A stretch of 64,000 nucleotides of DNA from assembly GCA_029204225.1 (NCBI GenBank), contig CM055101.1, positions 46,677,906 to 46,741,905 of the forward strand. The letters run 5' to 3'. The notes below the pieces were generated by a model that saw only the letters and a program-made list of their open reading frames with translations, ran no database searches and had not been told where the DNA came from. The DNA is from Diphasiastrum complanatum. Its lineage: Eukaryota; Streptophyta; Lycopodiopsida; Lycopodiales; Lycopodiaceae. Below, one piece after another: positions 54,782 to 64,000 of this stretch. The stretch's first letter is position 1, and the number at the start of each line of letters is the position of its first letter. The position numbers and the translations under genes are program-made.

Positions 54782-55483
54782 TGTGAAGAATCGCCAAAAA
54801 TTGGCAAATCTAGCTTGATCAAAAACCATGTAGAATAGTGTAAATTGTGTACACAAGTGGGTCCCACACATGTGAGGCCATGATGCCACATGGGAAACCC
54901 ATCCTAATGTAGGTTAGGTCAAGTTCATAGGGTTGGTCATGTCATTTTGGTAGTGATTCCAAGTTTATAGGACCTAAATCATAGATTTAAGGTGAAAATT
55001 TGACCAACTAGCTATCTACCAAGCATGACTCTAGGAAATAGACTAAGGTTTCATTTTAGGTCAAGGAGAGTGAGTTAACTTCCTTATTACATGCTGGAAA
55101 TCCACCTAACTTCAAGAAAGAAGTAGAATTTGCTATGTATGCCCTCTCTCCATAGTGAGAATATAGAAAATTTTTGGAGCTCATTGGCAATCTCAAGCTA
55201 GTTCACTATGTACATTGAGTTTTTGTGATCCAAATGAAACCAAATCCATTTCTACTTGTTTCTCAGGTTGAAGGCCGTACTACAGCCTGTATTACACACG
55301 TGTGGGCTCGGATTTCAATGTTTATCAATGCTTTTGATTGTTAATGCTTGTTGTTTGTCAAATTGCCAATCTAGATCAACTTTTTTGTGTCTAGTTTTTT
55401 GATAGATTGTTAAGCAAGCATCCAATCCCTCTTGTGGATCTTTTGTAGATCCATTTATGGTCCTAAAGTACAGTACTTTCACA
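54782..55483 (+). mobile_element. D2 5' LTR (702 bp)
   Basis: TGTGAAGAATCGCC...GTACTTTCACA. Same layout as the D1 LTR, with palindrome at 55295-55304. Confidence 0.95.
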
Positions 55484-55496
55484 TGGTATCAGAACC
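55484..55496 (+). other. primer-binding site of D2
   Basis: TGGTATCAGAACC, one change (G to A) from the D1 site. Confidence 0.9.
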
Positions 55497-56287
55497 AAGT
55501 ACAAGAACATAAGCCATTGATCTAATGCAAATCCATTTTTAGCAAGTTTTGGTGCTAAAAACTAGTATTGAGAGGGCAAGCTAGAATCTTGATTTTGGTG
55601 AGAAGATTTGATCCCAAACTTGGTAGGGGTCCAAATCTGTACTGTCCACATGTGTGGGCACCTCTGAACCTGCATTTAATGCATGGTATTCATTTGATCC
55701 AAAAAAATTCAATTTGTGAGCTGTTGGTGTAATTTTTCGTGGAGATTCTAGATAATCTACCAAGATCATTTGCCATTGATTAGATTTGAATTTGTTTCAT
55801 GGAATCTAATTAATCTAGGCTGAGTTCAAGTCCTATTAAGGTTAGAAACAGGTCTTGAAAGTACACCAAGAAGGAAGAAAGAGATTAAGTCATTTTTTTG
55901 TCAAAAAATAGCCAAAATTGGCAAGATTTGATTGTAAGTAGATTTCACATCATCTTATCTTCATTCCAACTTTGTGAGGGAGTGCTAGAACTGAGATTAT
56001 AAGTCCATTTGTTGGATTAGAAATCTAATTTGAGTGAAAAACTACAAGAGAGAGACCTTAGTGAGTTTCTAGAGACAATCAAATCCATTTCTTGGCAAGA
56101 TTTGTTTGAAAGTAGTTTTCACTTCATCTTATCTTCATTCTAGCTTTGTGAGGGAGTGATAGAACTGTGATTATAAGTCCATTTGTTGGATTAGAAATCA
56201 AATTTGAGTGAAACACTGCAAGTGTGAGACCTTTGTGAGTTTCAAGTCAATCAAATCTATTTCTTGTTTGTAGAAGTCACTAGTAAG

Positions 56288-58427
56288 ATGGGATCTGCTG
56301 GAGCATACCTTCTAGAAGCTAATGAGAGGTTGAATTCTACAAATTATGCTATTTGGAAGGTTAGAATGGAGTCACTCTTAGTGCTCCAAGACCTTTATGA
56401 GTTCTTGATTGAAGATGAAGATGAACCTCTAGGTGCACAGGAGTTAGCTAGATACAAGAAGAGATCTAGGCTTGCACTTCATTGTGTGAAGATGAATGTG
56501 AGCAATGATTTGTTGAGAGAAGTATTAGCATGTACTAGTGCTAAAGAGGCTTGAGAGTCTTTAAAATCAATCTATGAGTCTAGCAACACTTCTAGAGTTC
56601 TTATGCTTAGAAATCAAATTTTGCAAAGCATGAGAAGAAGTGAGGAGAGTGCACAGGATTATGTACTCAGAATCAAGTCTCTAAATAGGGAGTTGTCTTC
56701 CATTGGAGAGAAGATTCATGATGGAGAGCTTGTACAAATTGTCCTTAATGGTCTAGGAGATGACTTTGCAAATTTGGTCCAAAGTTTTGTCATCCAAGAC
56801 ACTTTGCCAACTATAGGAAAACTTCACAGTGTATTAGTGGCTGAAGAGTGTAGGATGCTCCATGCAAAATCTAGGATGAGTTCCTTGTCTTTGCAGGATG
56901 GTGATGAGAAAGCCAATTTCTCATTCAAGGGCAAAAAGAAGATCAATGGAAAGAAGAAGCATCCAAAGGAGGCCAAAGAAGAGGATGATGCATCAAGCTC
57001 AAAGGACAAGTCAAAGCAAAAATGTTTCTTTTGTGGAAAGGAGGAGGATTATGCATCTAAATGCTACAAGAGGCTAAGAGCACAAGTGGAGGAGGACAAA
57101 CAAGGAAACCTTGCAAAGGAGGAGGAGGAGGATGAAGTAGATGTATTCTTGATGGCATCTACATCCTCACCAACAAGCAATAGCAATTCAAGAGACAATT
57201 GGTGGATTGATAGTGGGGCTAGCTCCCACATGTCTTGTGAAAAGGACTTTTTCTCAACCTTACACTCATTCAATGATGCTAAAAAGTTTGTCTTTACTGC
57301 AAATGATAAAGAGTGTAGGATAGATGGTGTTGGCACCATCTCTTTGTGTCTAGAATCCTCAAAACGCATGGATCTAGAAAATGTCCTTTATGTACCATCA
57401 ATCACCAAGAATATGCTTAGTGTTGGTCTACTCTTAGAAAGTGGTTTGGATGTCCACTTTAAGCATGGTGTTTGCTTCATCTTGAAGAATGATGTTTGCA
57501 TTGCAAAGGGATTTAAACATGGAAGATTGTTTAAGTTGGAAGCTAGTGTTGCTTTTAAAAGAATGAGCTTGGCAAAGGAGGAGATCTTGGCAAAGTGTGA
57601 TCTTGCTTGCATTGAGGAGGAGCATCAAAAGGAGGAAGATCTTGAGGATCAGCCTCAAAGCATGAGAGTTCCAAGGGAGTCCTCAATGACAATGTCCGAG
57701 TCATCAAATTGCATGCAAATTGTCCATTCAAGTGTGCATCTTGCAAGGGTGGTGAGCATTGGAGAGTCTACTATCTTTGAATACTTTTTGGAAAGTATTA
57801 GTAGACATGAGGTGACTTGTTTCTTACCTTTAAGATCCATGGTGTTTATTACTTTGTATGACAAGACAATGAAATGGGATGCTTTGAAATCTACATTTGT
57901 TGTTGATAAAGCAATTTCAGGATAACTATTTTTGTAATAGTTTGAATAGAGTCATAAAAGATGAAACATCATTTGCTTTGGAAATCTTTGTGTCCACATG
58001 CTTTGTGCATGATCATTCCAATGTAAGGACCAAAGATTATCCTATTTCAATGATAGGAATAATGGTAGTCTTTTGCTCTTCAAGTAGAGATTGTAGAGTC
58101 TACTTGTTTTCAACCAAAGAATTTGTCAATGGTGGAAATGTGATCTTTCAAGAGTGGAAGATTTGTAAACTTGAAGAAGCACCTTTGGATCAATACATTA
58201 TTCAATTCATTGATGTTTTGGAGTCAAGTCAAGTGGAGGATCAAGCTCAAGACCCGAGGACTCCAAAAAGAATCTTGAGTATCAAGATGGAGCCATCTAG
58301 GCTCAATCATATGGATCAAGAAAGACAAGTTGTCTTTGGCAACATTATTTATGCACTTAATATTTTAATTGATGTATCTTCAAGTGCACAAAATGCCTTG
58401 GAATCCATGGCTTGGCATGATGTTTAG
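56288..58427 (+). pseudogene. D2 Gag-protease frame, broken
   Basis: Collinear with the D1 protein from the ATG at 56288. It is interrupted by a TGG-to-TGA stop at 56552-56554 (after CTSAKEA), continues open from 56555 to about 57925, then a 2-bp deletion near 57918 shifts the frame until a second piece runs to 58427. The zinc knuckle has lost its His and Gly (CFFCGKEEDYASKC), so RNA binding would be impaired; protease WWIDSGASSHM is intact. Relative to D1 it lacks five codons in frame near 57575. The in-frame indel and the few amino-acid changes suggest coding constraint before this copy died. Confidence 0.92.
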
Positions 58428-58628
58428 TTTTGAAGTGTGCTACATGTATATAGACACATTTATGGAACATCTTGTAAGGGATCCTCTAAGAGGTGGTGAA
58501 AGATCCTTCATGGACATCATTCTCTATTGGAGTCTCAAAAGCTCCTTCTTTGTAGCTGGATTTTTTAGACACTTCTAGAAGCTTTCATTGATCTATCAAG
58601 AGAGTTGTAAATAGATCAAGCTAAATTT

Positions 58629-58637
58629 GAGGAGGAG
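58629..58637 (+). other. polypurine tract of D2
   Basis: GAGGAGGAG directly before the 3' LTR, identical to D1. Confidence 0.9.
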
Positions 58638-59339
58638 TGTGAAGAATTGCCAAAAATTGGCAAATCTAGCTTGATCAAAAACCATGTAGAATAGTGTAAA
58701 TTGTGTACACAAGTTGGTCCCACACATGTGAGGCCATGATGCCACATGGGAAACCCATTATAATGTAGGTTAGGTCAAGTTCATAGGGTTGGTCATGTCA
58801 TTTTGGTAGTGATTCCTATTTTATAGGACCTAAATCCTAGATTTAAGGTGAAAATTTGACCAACTAGCTATCTACCAAGCATGACTCTAGGAAATAGACT
58901 AAGGTTTCATTTTAGGTCAAGGAGAGTGAGTTAACTTCCTTATTACATGCTGGAAATCCACCTAACTTCAAGAAGGAAGTAGAATTTGCTATGTATGCCC
59001 TCTCTCCATAGTGAGAATATAGAAAATTTTTGGAGCTCATTGGTAATCTCAAGCTAGTTCACTATGTACATTGAGTTTTTGTGATCCAAATGAAACCAAA
59101 TCAATTTCTACTTGTTTCTCAGGTTGAAGGCCGTACTACAGCCTGTATTACACACGTGTGGGCTCGGATTTAAATGTTTATCAATGCTTTTGATTGTTAA
59201 TGCTTTTTGTTTGTCAAATTGCCAATCTAGATCAACTTTTTTGTGTCTAGTTTTTTGATAGATTGTTAAGCAAGCATCCAATCACTCTTGTGGATCTTTT
59301 GTAGATCCATTTATGGTCCTAAAGTATAGTACTTTCACA
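58638..59339 (+). mobile_element. D2 3' LTR (702 bp)
   Basis: Near-identical to the D2 5' LTR; ends TTCACA then GCTAA. Confidence 0.95.
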
Positions 59340-59344
59340 GCTAA
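59340..59344. repeat. target-site duplication GCTAA of D2, right
   Basis: Matches 54777-54781. Confidence 0.9.
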
Positions 59345-59383
59345 AACACATTGCAGTCCAATAACTAAGAAGTCTTCACATAA

Positions 59384-60220
59384 ATGGCACCTCTGGGAGG
59401 ATATCTTCTAGAAGCAAATGAAAGACTAAATACTTCTAATTACTCAATTTGGAAGTTTAGAATGGTGTCTATTTTGATATTCTAGGATGTTATGGACATT
59501 GTGCTTGGTGTTGAGGAGGAGCCTCAAGCACAGACTGAAATTCCTAAGTATAGGAAGAGAGCTAGAATGGCTCTACATTTCATCAAGATGAATGTATCTA
59601 ATGAAATTTTGAGAGAGATAGGATCTTGCACCACAACCAAAGATGCTTGGGATGCACTTAAGTCCATCTATGAAGCAAAGAATATTTCTAGAATACTCAC
59701 TCTTAGTAATCAGATTTTCCAAAGTTTCCAAAGAAGTGAGGAGAGTGTATCAAACTATGTTCTGAGAGCTAAAAATTCACATAGACAGCTTTCTTGTGTT
59801 GGTGTTACTATTAACCAAGATGAGCTGGTTCAAGTCATACTAAATGGCTCGAAAGATGACTATGATAATCTTGTTCAGTCCTTCTTTCTAGGATGAACAA
59901 ACTCGAGCATGGTGGAAGTGACAAAGCCCTCTTTGTCAAGGATAAGCATAAAGGAAGGAGTAAGAACCAGTTTTCTCAAGCATCCAACAAAGACAAAGCC
60001 AAATATTGAGACAAAGATGGGGAAGAGAATGATTCATCTCATCCTTCTACTTCAAAGACCAAGAAAAAGAAAGTGAAGTGTTTCTTCTATGGCAAGAAGG
60101 GGCACTATGCCTCTAATTGCTTTAAGAAGAAAAGCCAACTCAAACAAGCAAATTTCTCCAAAGAGATTGGAGAAGGATCACTCATGGTGTCCAATTTTTC
60201 TTCATCACCTAGAGGTTTCT
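59384..60220 (+). pseudogene. copia E gag
   Basis: Starts MAPLGGYLLEANERLN at 59384, closely parallel to the D gag start. A stop at about 59483 precedes the long open part 59492-59896 (YRKRARMALHFIKMNVSNEI, AWDALKSIYEAKN, DELVQVILNGSKDD). After frame breaks, CFFYGKKGHYASNC near 60078 is the knuckle with its second Cys changed to Tyr. UBN2-type gag; dead. Confidence 0.85.
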
Positions 60221-60221
60221 A

Positions 60222-60509
60222 GTGGAGCTAAAGATAATCATGGAAGATGATCTACCTATGATCATGTATGACAACATTTCAGCCCAAGCCCTTGCCAACA
60301 ACCCAATATTACATGCAAGGAGCAAACATATTGAAGTTGCACATCACTTCGTGAGAGAGAAGCTCATTGGAGGGAAAATTTACTTGGAGCACATCGACAC
60401 ATCATCTTGTATTACTGATATGCTCACCAAACCTTTGAGCAAAAGTTCTTTCATCAAGCATAGAGCCAATCTTGGAGTAATACCAAGATCAATGTTCAAG
60501 TCAATATAG
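60222..60509 (+). pseudogene. copia E RNase H C-terminus
   Basis: 95 codons, including YDNISAQALANNPILHARSK, HIEVAHHFVREKLIGGKIYL and DMLTKPLSKSSFIKHR, the C-terminal end of copia RNase H ('DN.SA..LA.NP..H.R.KHIE...HF.RE......I.L......Q.AD..TKPL'). It directly follows the gag knuckle region, so about 3 kb of pol is missing. Fusion product, not functional. Confidence 0.88.
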
Positions 60510-60572
60510 ATTGTTTTTAGGAGGAGGGTGGAAAAATAATCCATTTTGACTTTAGGCTTGCTGCAAACATTG

Positions 60573-61049
60573 TGTGAAAGATTTCAGATCCTTAAGATTC
60601 AATCTACTTGAATGATCTTTGGTTAGAAAGAGAAATACACTACCAATCTTACCAATGTAGAAAAATCAGCATCTACACACAAAATGAGATGCAAACACCA
60701 ATAGAACTTGATCAAACTTGAATGAAATGATAAACTACTGTTGCTGTCCATACAAAACCAACAAGATACTGTATTTCACACGTGTGGATCCAAAAATAGC
60801 AAATATAGATCATTCTACACATAGAATTGCAAGCAATCACCAAGATAGTGCACCAATGAATAGTAGAACCCAAGAGAACCATGCATAAGCATGAAATGAG
60901 ATAGAGAAGAGAGAATAATACTTTCTCCATGAGTTACATCCTTTTATAGCAGGTCCAAACCCTCTTTGGCCACTTGTCTTTCCCACCAAAATGCTAACTC
61001 TAATAATTATAAGTCTAGATTCAATGTACCCAACTGTTCAAATTTGAAT
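60573..61049 (-). mobile_element. B2 3' LTR, 5'-truncated
   Basis: The + strand reads TGTGAAAGATTTCAG... and matches the other B LTRs up to ...cccaactgttcaaatttgaat (61049), where it breaks into RNase H coding. CACACGTGTG palindrome at 60777-60786. Confidence 0.88.
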
Positions 61050-61396
61050 AGCAAGTAAAGATCCTTGATCATCCTCTTGATCCAAACTATCTCCTTTGTG
61101 CAATGTGTAAGAGCTTTGTACTCGGCCTCACTAGATGACAATGAGATAGTGGCTTGTTTCTTTGACATCCATGATATAGCTCCATCACCTATAAAAATAC
61201 AATAAGCACAAATGGATTTCCTATCCATTACATCTCCAGCATAGTCCGAATCTGAAAATCCAAAAAGATTAGGTGATGATCCCTCACACAATATGCCAAA
61301 ATCTTGAGTTCCAATGATGTACCTCAAAACTCGCTTTCCTAGCTTCCAATGCACCTCACTAGGATGTTGCATGAATTGACTCAATCTTCCACACAA
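61050..61396 (-). pseudogene. copia B2 RNase H middle part
   Basis: Minus-strand frame with HPSEVHWKLGKRVLRYIIGT, GFSDSDYAGDVMDRKSICAY (catalytic Asp in SDSDYAGD), WMSKKQATISLSSSEAEYKA (catalytic Glu in SSSEAEY) and IVWIKRMIKDL, the copia RNase H core. It stops mid-domain at the junction with the truncated LTR. This is family B pol that is missing from B1 in this window. Confidence 0.9.
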
Positions 61397-61539
61397 TTAA
61401 AGCACTTGAGCTTTTTTATCTGTCCTTCTTTTTGCCACTTGAAGAAGCATCCACTTGATCTTGCCCTTTAGAACACTTACTTTTGGTTTTTCCCTTGAGT
61501 TTGCCCTTTGTGAACATAGCATTCTCTTGAAGTGTCATG

Positions 61540-62131
61540 ATGTAGATCCACCTCTTGCTTTAAGCCTATATTCCTCATTGATCAAGATCTCTTGAAGATC
61601 CATCAAACTTGGCAAAGTCTTTTGAATAGCAATACTTTAAACAATGCTAGCATGAGCATTCAACAAGCCATTAAGAATCACTTGAATAAGCTCTCCTTCC
61701 TTAATGCTTTCATCTATGCAAGCTAACTCATCATTCAATGCTTTCATTCTCAAAACAAAAGTACTTGGATTTTCTTCATTCTTTTGCAAACAAGAAAAGA
61801 TTTGCCTTCTTAGAGTCAACACTCTAGAAGTAGACTTGGATTCCTAGAGCTTCTTCAATGAATTCCAAGCTTCCAAAGATGATGTGCACTTACCAACTTC
61901 CTTGAGAAGTTCATTGGTAACATTCATCTTTATCATGTGTAGAGCCTTCTTGGCCCTCTTGTCATACCTCAATTGATCTTGTTCTGTTGCTGGTCTCTCC
62001 TCCAAACCTACAACAATATCCAAAACATCATTCATCTCAAGAAGTGACCCCATCCTCACTTTCCACAATGAATAGTTACTTGAGCTAAGCTTATCATTGG
62101 CTTCCAACATGACTCCAATTGAGGTTGCCAT
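61540..62131 (-). pseudogene. copia B2 gag
   Basis: Starts MATSIGVMLEANDKLSSSNY at 62131 and is open through LEAWNSLKKL to an in-frame TAG at 61844-61846. The next piece (61822-61637) is TLRRQIFSCLQKNEENPSTF, ELACIDESIKEGELIQVILN. Knuckle coding is only partly left near 61400. B1 carries the same TAG at the same codon. UBN2-type gag. Confidence 0.88.
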
Positions 62132-62723
62132 GTAGCAATGACTTGATCTTCTCTTTCAACCTGTTTCAATGCACAAAGCACTCCTTTGAACAACAACAAA
62201 TGCTTTCAAAAGAAATCACCAAGATTTGAAACTATCTCACAAATTCTCTTCTAGCACTTATCCAAACAAATCAACACATAGAATCATGGAATCTTGATCA
62301 ACCTATGATCTGTCCTCAATCTAATGACTTTTGCCACTTCCTAAGATTGAATGAAACACACTCAAATGAAGTCGAGCAACCTCACTATCAAGAGATCCAA
62401 TCAAAATTAGGGTTTTGACAAAATCACAAAAAATTGCCTATTCCAAATATACATGCAAATGCTGAAAATTTGATATGCAATCTATAAGCCACCACTTAGG
62501 CTGATCCAATGAACCAAAAAACTGTCCAAATTCAGTATGTGAACTCAAAAATCAGAATTGATCAAGTACATTGACCTATATATGTTTTGATCTACAAAAG
62601 ATCCAATCTACAAAAGCAAAAAGCTTGATTTTGGTGTAGAATCCTCTCTAGCATGCTCTAGACTTGATATCTTCACCAAATCATTGATAGATCTGATTTC
62701 CTCCTTCATAACCTGAAACACAG

Positions 62724-62735
62724 GCTCTGATACTA
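62724..62735 (-). other. primer-binding site of B2
   Basis: Minus strand TAGTATCAGAGC, one change from the B1 site. Confidence 0.85.
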
Positions 62736-63384
62736 TATGAAAGATTTCAGATCCTTAAGATCCAATCTACTTGAATGATCTTTGGTTAGAAAGAGAAATA
62801 TACTACCAATCTCACCAATGTAGAAAAATCAGCATCTACACACAAAATGAGATGCAAACACCAATAGAACTTGATCAAAATTGAATGAAATGATAAAGTA
62901 CTGTTGCTGTTCGTACAAAACCAGCAAGCTACTGTATTTGACATGTGTGGATCCAAAATAGCAACTATAGATCATTCTACACATAGAATTGCAAGCAATC
63001 ACCAAGGTAGTGTACCAATGGATAGTAGAACCCAAGAGAACCATGTATAAGCATGAAATGAGATAGATAAGAGAGAATAATACTTTCTCCACGAGTTACA
63101 TCCTTTTATAACAGGTCCAAACCTTGTTTGGCCACTTGGCTTTCCCACCAAAATGCTAACTCTACTAATTTTGGGTCTAGATTCAATGTACCCAACTATT
63201 CAAATTTAAATCTACTCAGACTCGCATTCTAACTTTCCCACACTTTCAAAAAATGTTTATTCAAATGAGATTTAGACTAATGAACTTTGAAAAGTCAATC
63301 TCTAAGTCTAAAACAAGTTTTGACCTCAATATGCCAAATGTGAAAATATAGCAAAATGTGATGAAACTAGTTGAATCTTTCGCA
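62736..63384 (-). mobile_element. B2 5' LTR (649 bp)
   Basis: Minus strand TGCGAAAGATTCAACTAG...AAATCTTTCATA, with terminal changes from TGTGAAAG...CTTTCACA. The ACGT palindrome is mutated here (gacatgtgtgg). Confidence 0.9.
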
Positions 63385-63389
63385 TATTG

Positions 63390-64000
63390 TACCATGCAAG
63401 TATGTTGTTCCATAAATGCAAATGCCAAGTTTGGCCTAGATAGAACTCGAGCTATATGAATTTGTCATATCTAGTTTGATGATTACAACTTGCATATAGA
63501 TTGTAGACTTAAAAATAGAAAAAATATGCTTGTAGAAACTCGTGGCATTTCACATGCATTAATTGTAAGTGATCCATAGTGACATGAAAGGCATGCACAA
63601 AGTGAAATGGACACATGCATGATGATTTGTACAATTCTAGTTAGAACTAGGACACTTGGTAAAACTAGGTAGAGATACATGCATGAGATGTGACAAATGT
63701 CACATAGACTCTAATTTTCACTTTATATGTCATTGAAAGGTGGATGGATGTGGTTCTACCTTGAGCTACCTCAAACTCCATAAATATGTGTAGCCATTCT
63801 CATAAATTTTGATGAAGAACCAAAGCTTTGTAGCTATCTCTTGCCATTTTGGATTCACACAATTTTGTTTGATATGTCTCTATCTTTCTCTCTCTAACTC
63901 ATGTTGAGGCTAATGCTAATACACTAATTTCTTGTACTTTTTATTACTATCATTCTCTAAAGCTTAGCATGCTAGTTTGTGGTTAAGCCATAACTTCTGT
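63390..64000 (+). mobile_element. continuation of the E 3' LTR (to window end)
   Basis: The sequence resumes E after the B2 target duplication (cattg then taccatgcaagtatg). No coding. Contains CT-rich runs near 63880 and the 36-bp string shared with 54288-54323. The LTR end is not reached. Confidence 0.5.

Larger units (their letters stand above)
54782..59339 (+). mobile_element. complete non-autonomous copia-like element D2
   Basis: A 4558-bp second full-length copy of family D, with 702-bp LTRs (54782-55483, 58638-59339), primer-binding site with one change, polypurine tract and a GCTAA target duplication. By eye its LTRs differ at about 14 of 702 positions. Its LTRs differ from those of D1 in a diagnostic block (gttcatagggttggtcatgt against gtcaagagagttggtcatgt), so it is an independent insertion from another sublineage. 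Inserted in the leader of element E. Confidence 0.95.
59345..60572 (+). mobile_element. copia element E, internal deletion derivative
   Basis: Remains of a + strand copia: leader, gag, then straight to the RNase H C-terminus, polypurine tract (aggaggaggg at about 60520-60528) and the first 44 bp of a 3' LTR (TGGAAAAATAATCC from 60529). The LTR is split by element B2 and resumes at 63390. Protease, integrase, RT and most of RNase H are deleted. Its own 5' LTR and primer-binding site are not identified. Confidence 0.75.
60573..63384 (-). mobile_element. copia element B2, deletion derivative, in the E 3' LTR
   Basis: Minus-strand member of family B: 5' LTR 63384-62736, primer-binding site, gag (62131-61540), a jump to part of RNase H (61396-61050), then a 3' LTR (about 61049-60573) lacking its first ~180 bp. 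Flanks CATTG (60568-60572) and TATTG (63385-63389) are a target duplication with one change. Protease, integrase and RT are gone. Confidence 0.88.

Overview
The window looks like intergenic DNA from a land-plant nuclear genome with a high repeat load. The evidence is many Ty1/copia and Ty3/gypsy LTR retrotransposons (several with tRNA-iMet-type primer-binding sites), a plant-type Helitron, a LINE, a tRNA-derived retroposon and many (GA/CT)n microsatellites. No complete host gene is visible. I cannot name the species from sequence alone.

Layout, left to right. 1-3050: 3' end of a + strand LTR element (tandem-repeat tail, hairpin, polypurine tract, ~1.2 kb LTR) that appears to have jumped into 3051-8081, a decayed minus-strand Ty3/gypsy gag-protease-RT-RNaseH. 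9.7-15.6 kb: LTR pieces of several families, an AT-rich minisatellite, a G-box-rich direct repeat, a gypsy protease relic and a solo copia LTR. 15.87-17.87 kb: decayed Helitron (PIF1-type helicase), followed by a possible terminal exon of a host gene. 20.5-21.8 kb: copia gag scrap and an inverted copy of the first LTR. 22.99-26.39 kb: a 5'-truncated LINE sitting between two (GA)n tracts. 27.6-31.4 kb: an LTR packed with RY (CATGCA) motifs, a gypsy gag relic and an 85-bp tRNA-like insert with a 15-bp target duplication. 34.4-42.3 kb: copia element A nested in the integrase of copia element B1. 43.2-46.9 kb: an LTR with primer site, a BRCT-like exon, and a second copy of the gypsy gag relic.

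46.9-64 kb is the most informative part. Two full-length insertions of one family (here called D) lie at 48393-52966 and 54782-59339. Each has ~700-bp LTRs, a primer-binding site, a polypurine tract and a perfect 5-bp target duplication (AAGAT, GCTAA). D1 carries one intact 718-codon frame encoding copia-like Gag, zinc knuckle and aspartic protease, but in place of integrase, RT and RNase H it has a ~300-residue tail of mostly unrecognised sequence. D2 sits in the leader of a deletion-derivative copia element E, and a third element (B2, gag fused to RNase H) sits in the 3' LTR of E, giving a readable nesting order.

How the parts may work together (inference): B, D and E share a gag lineage. 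B and D share LTR ends (TGTGAA...TTCACA) and a CACACGTGTG palindrome, and both have tRNA-iMet primer sites, so D is probably mobilised in trans by a B-like autonomous element. An ACACGTGT core recurs in three LTR families here, suggesting a shared bZIP/bHLH-type input to their promoters.
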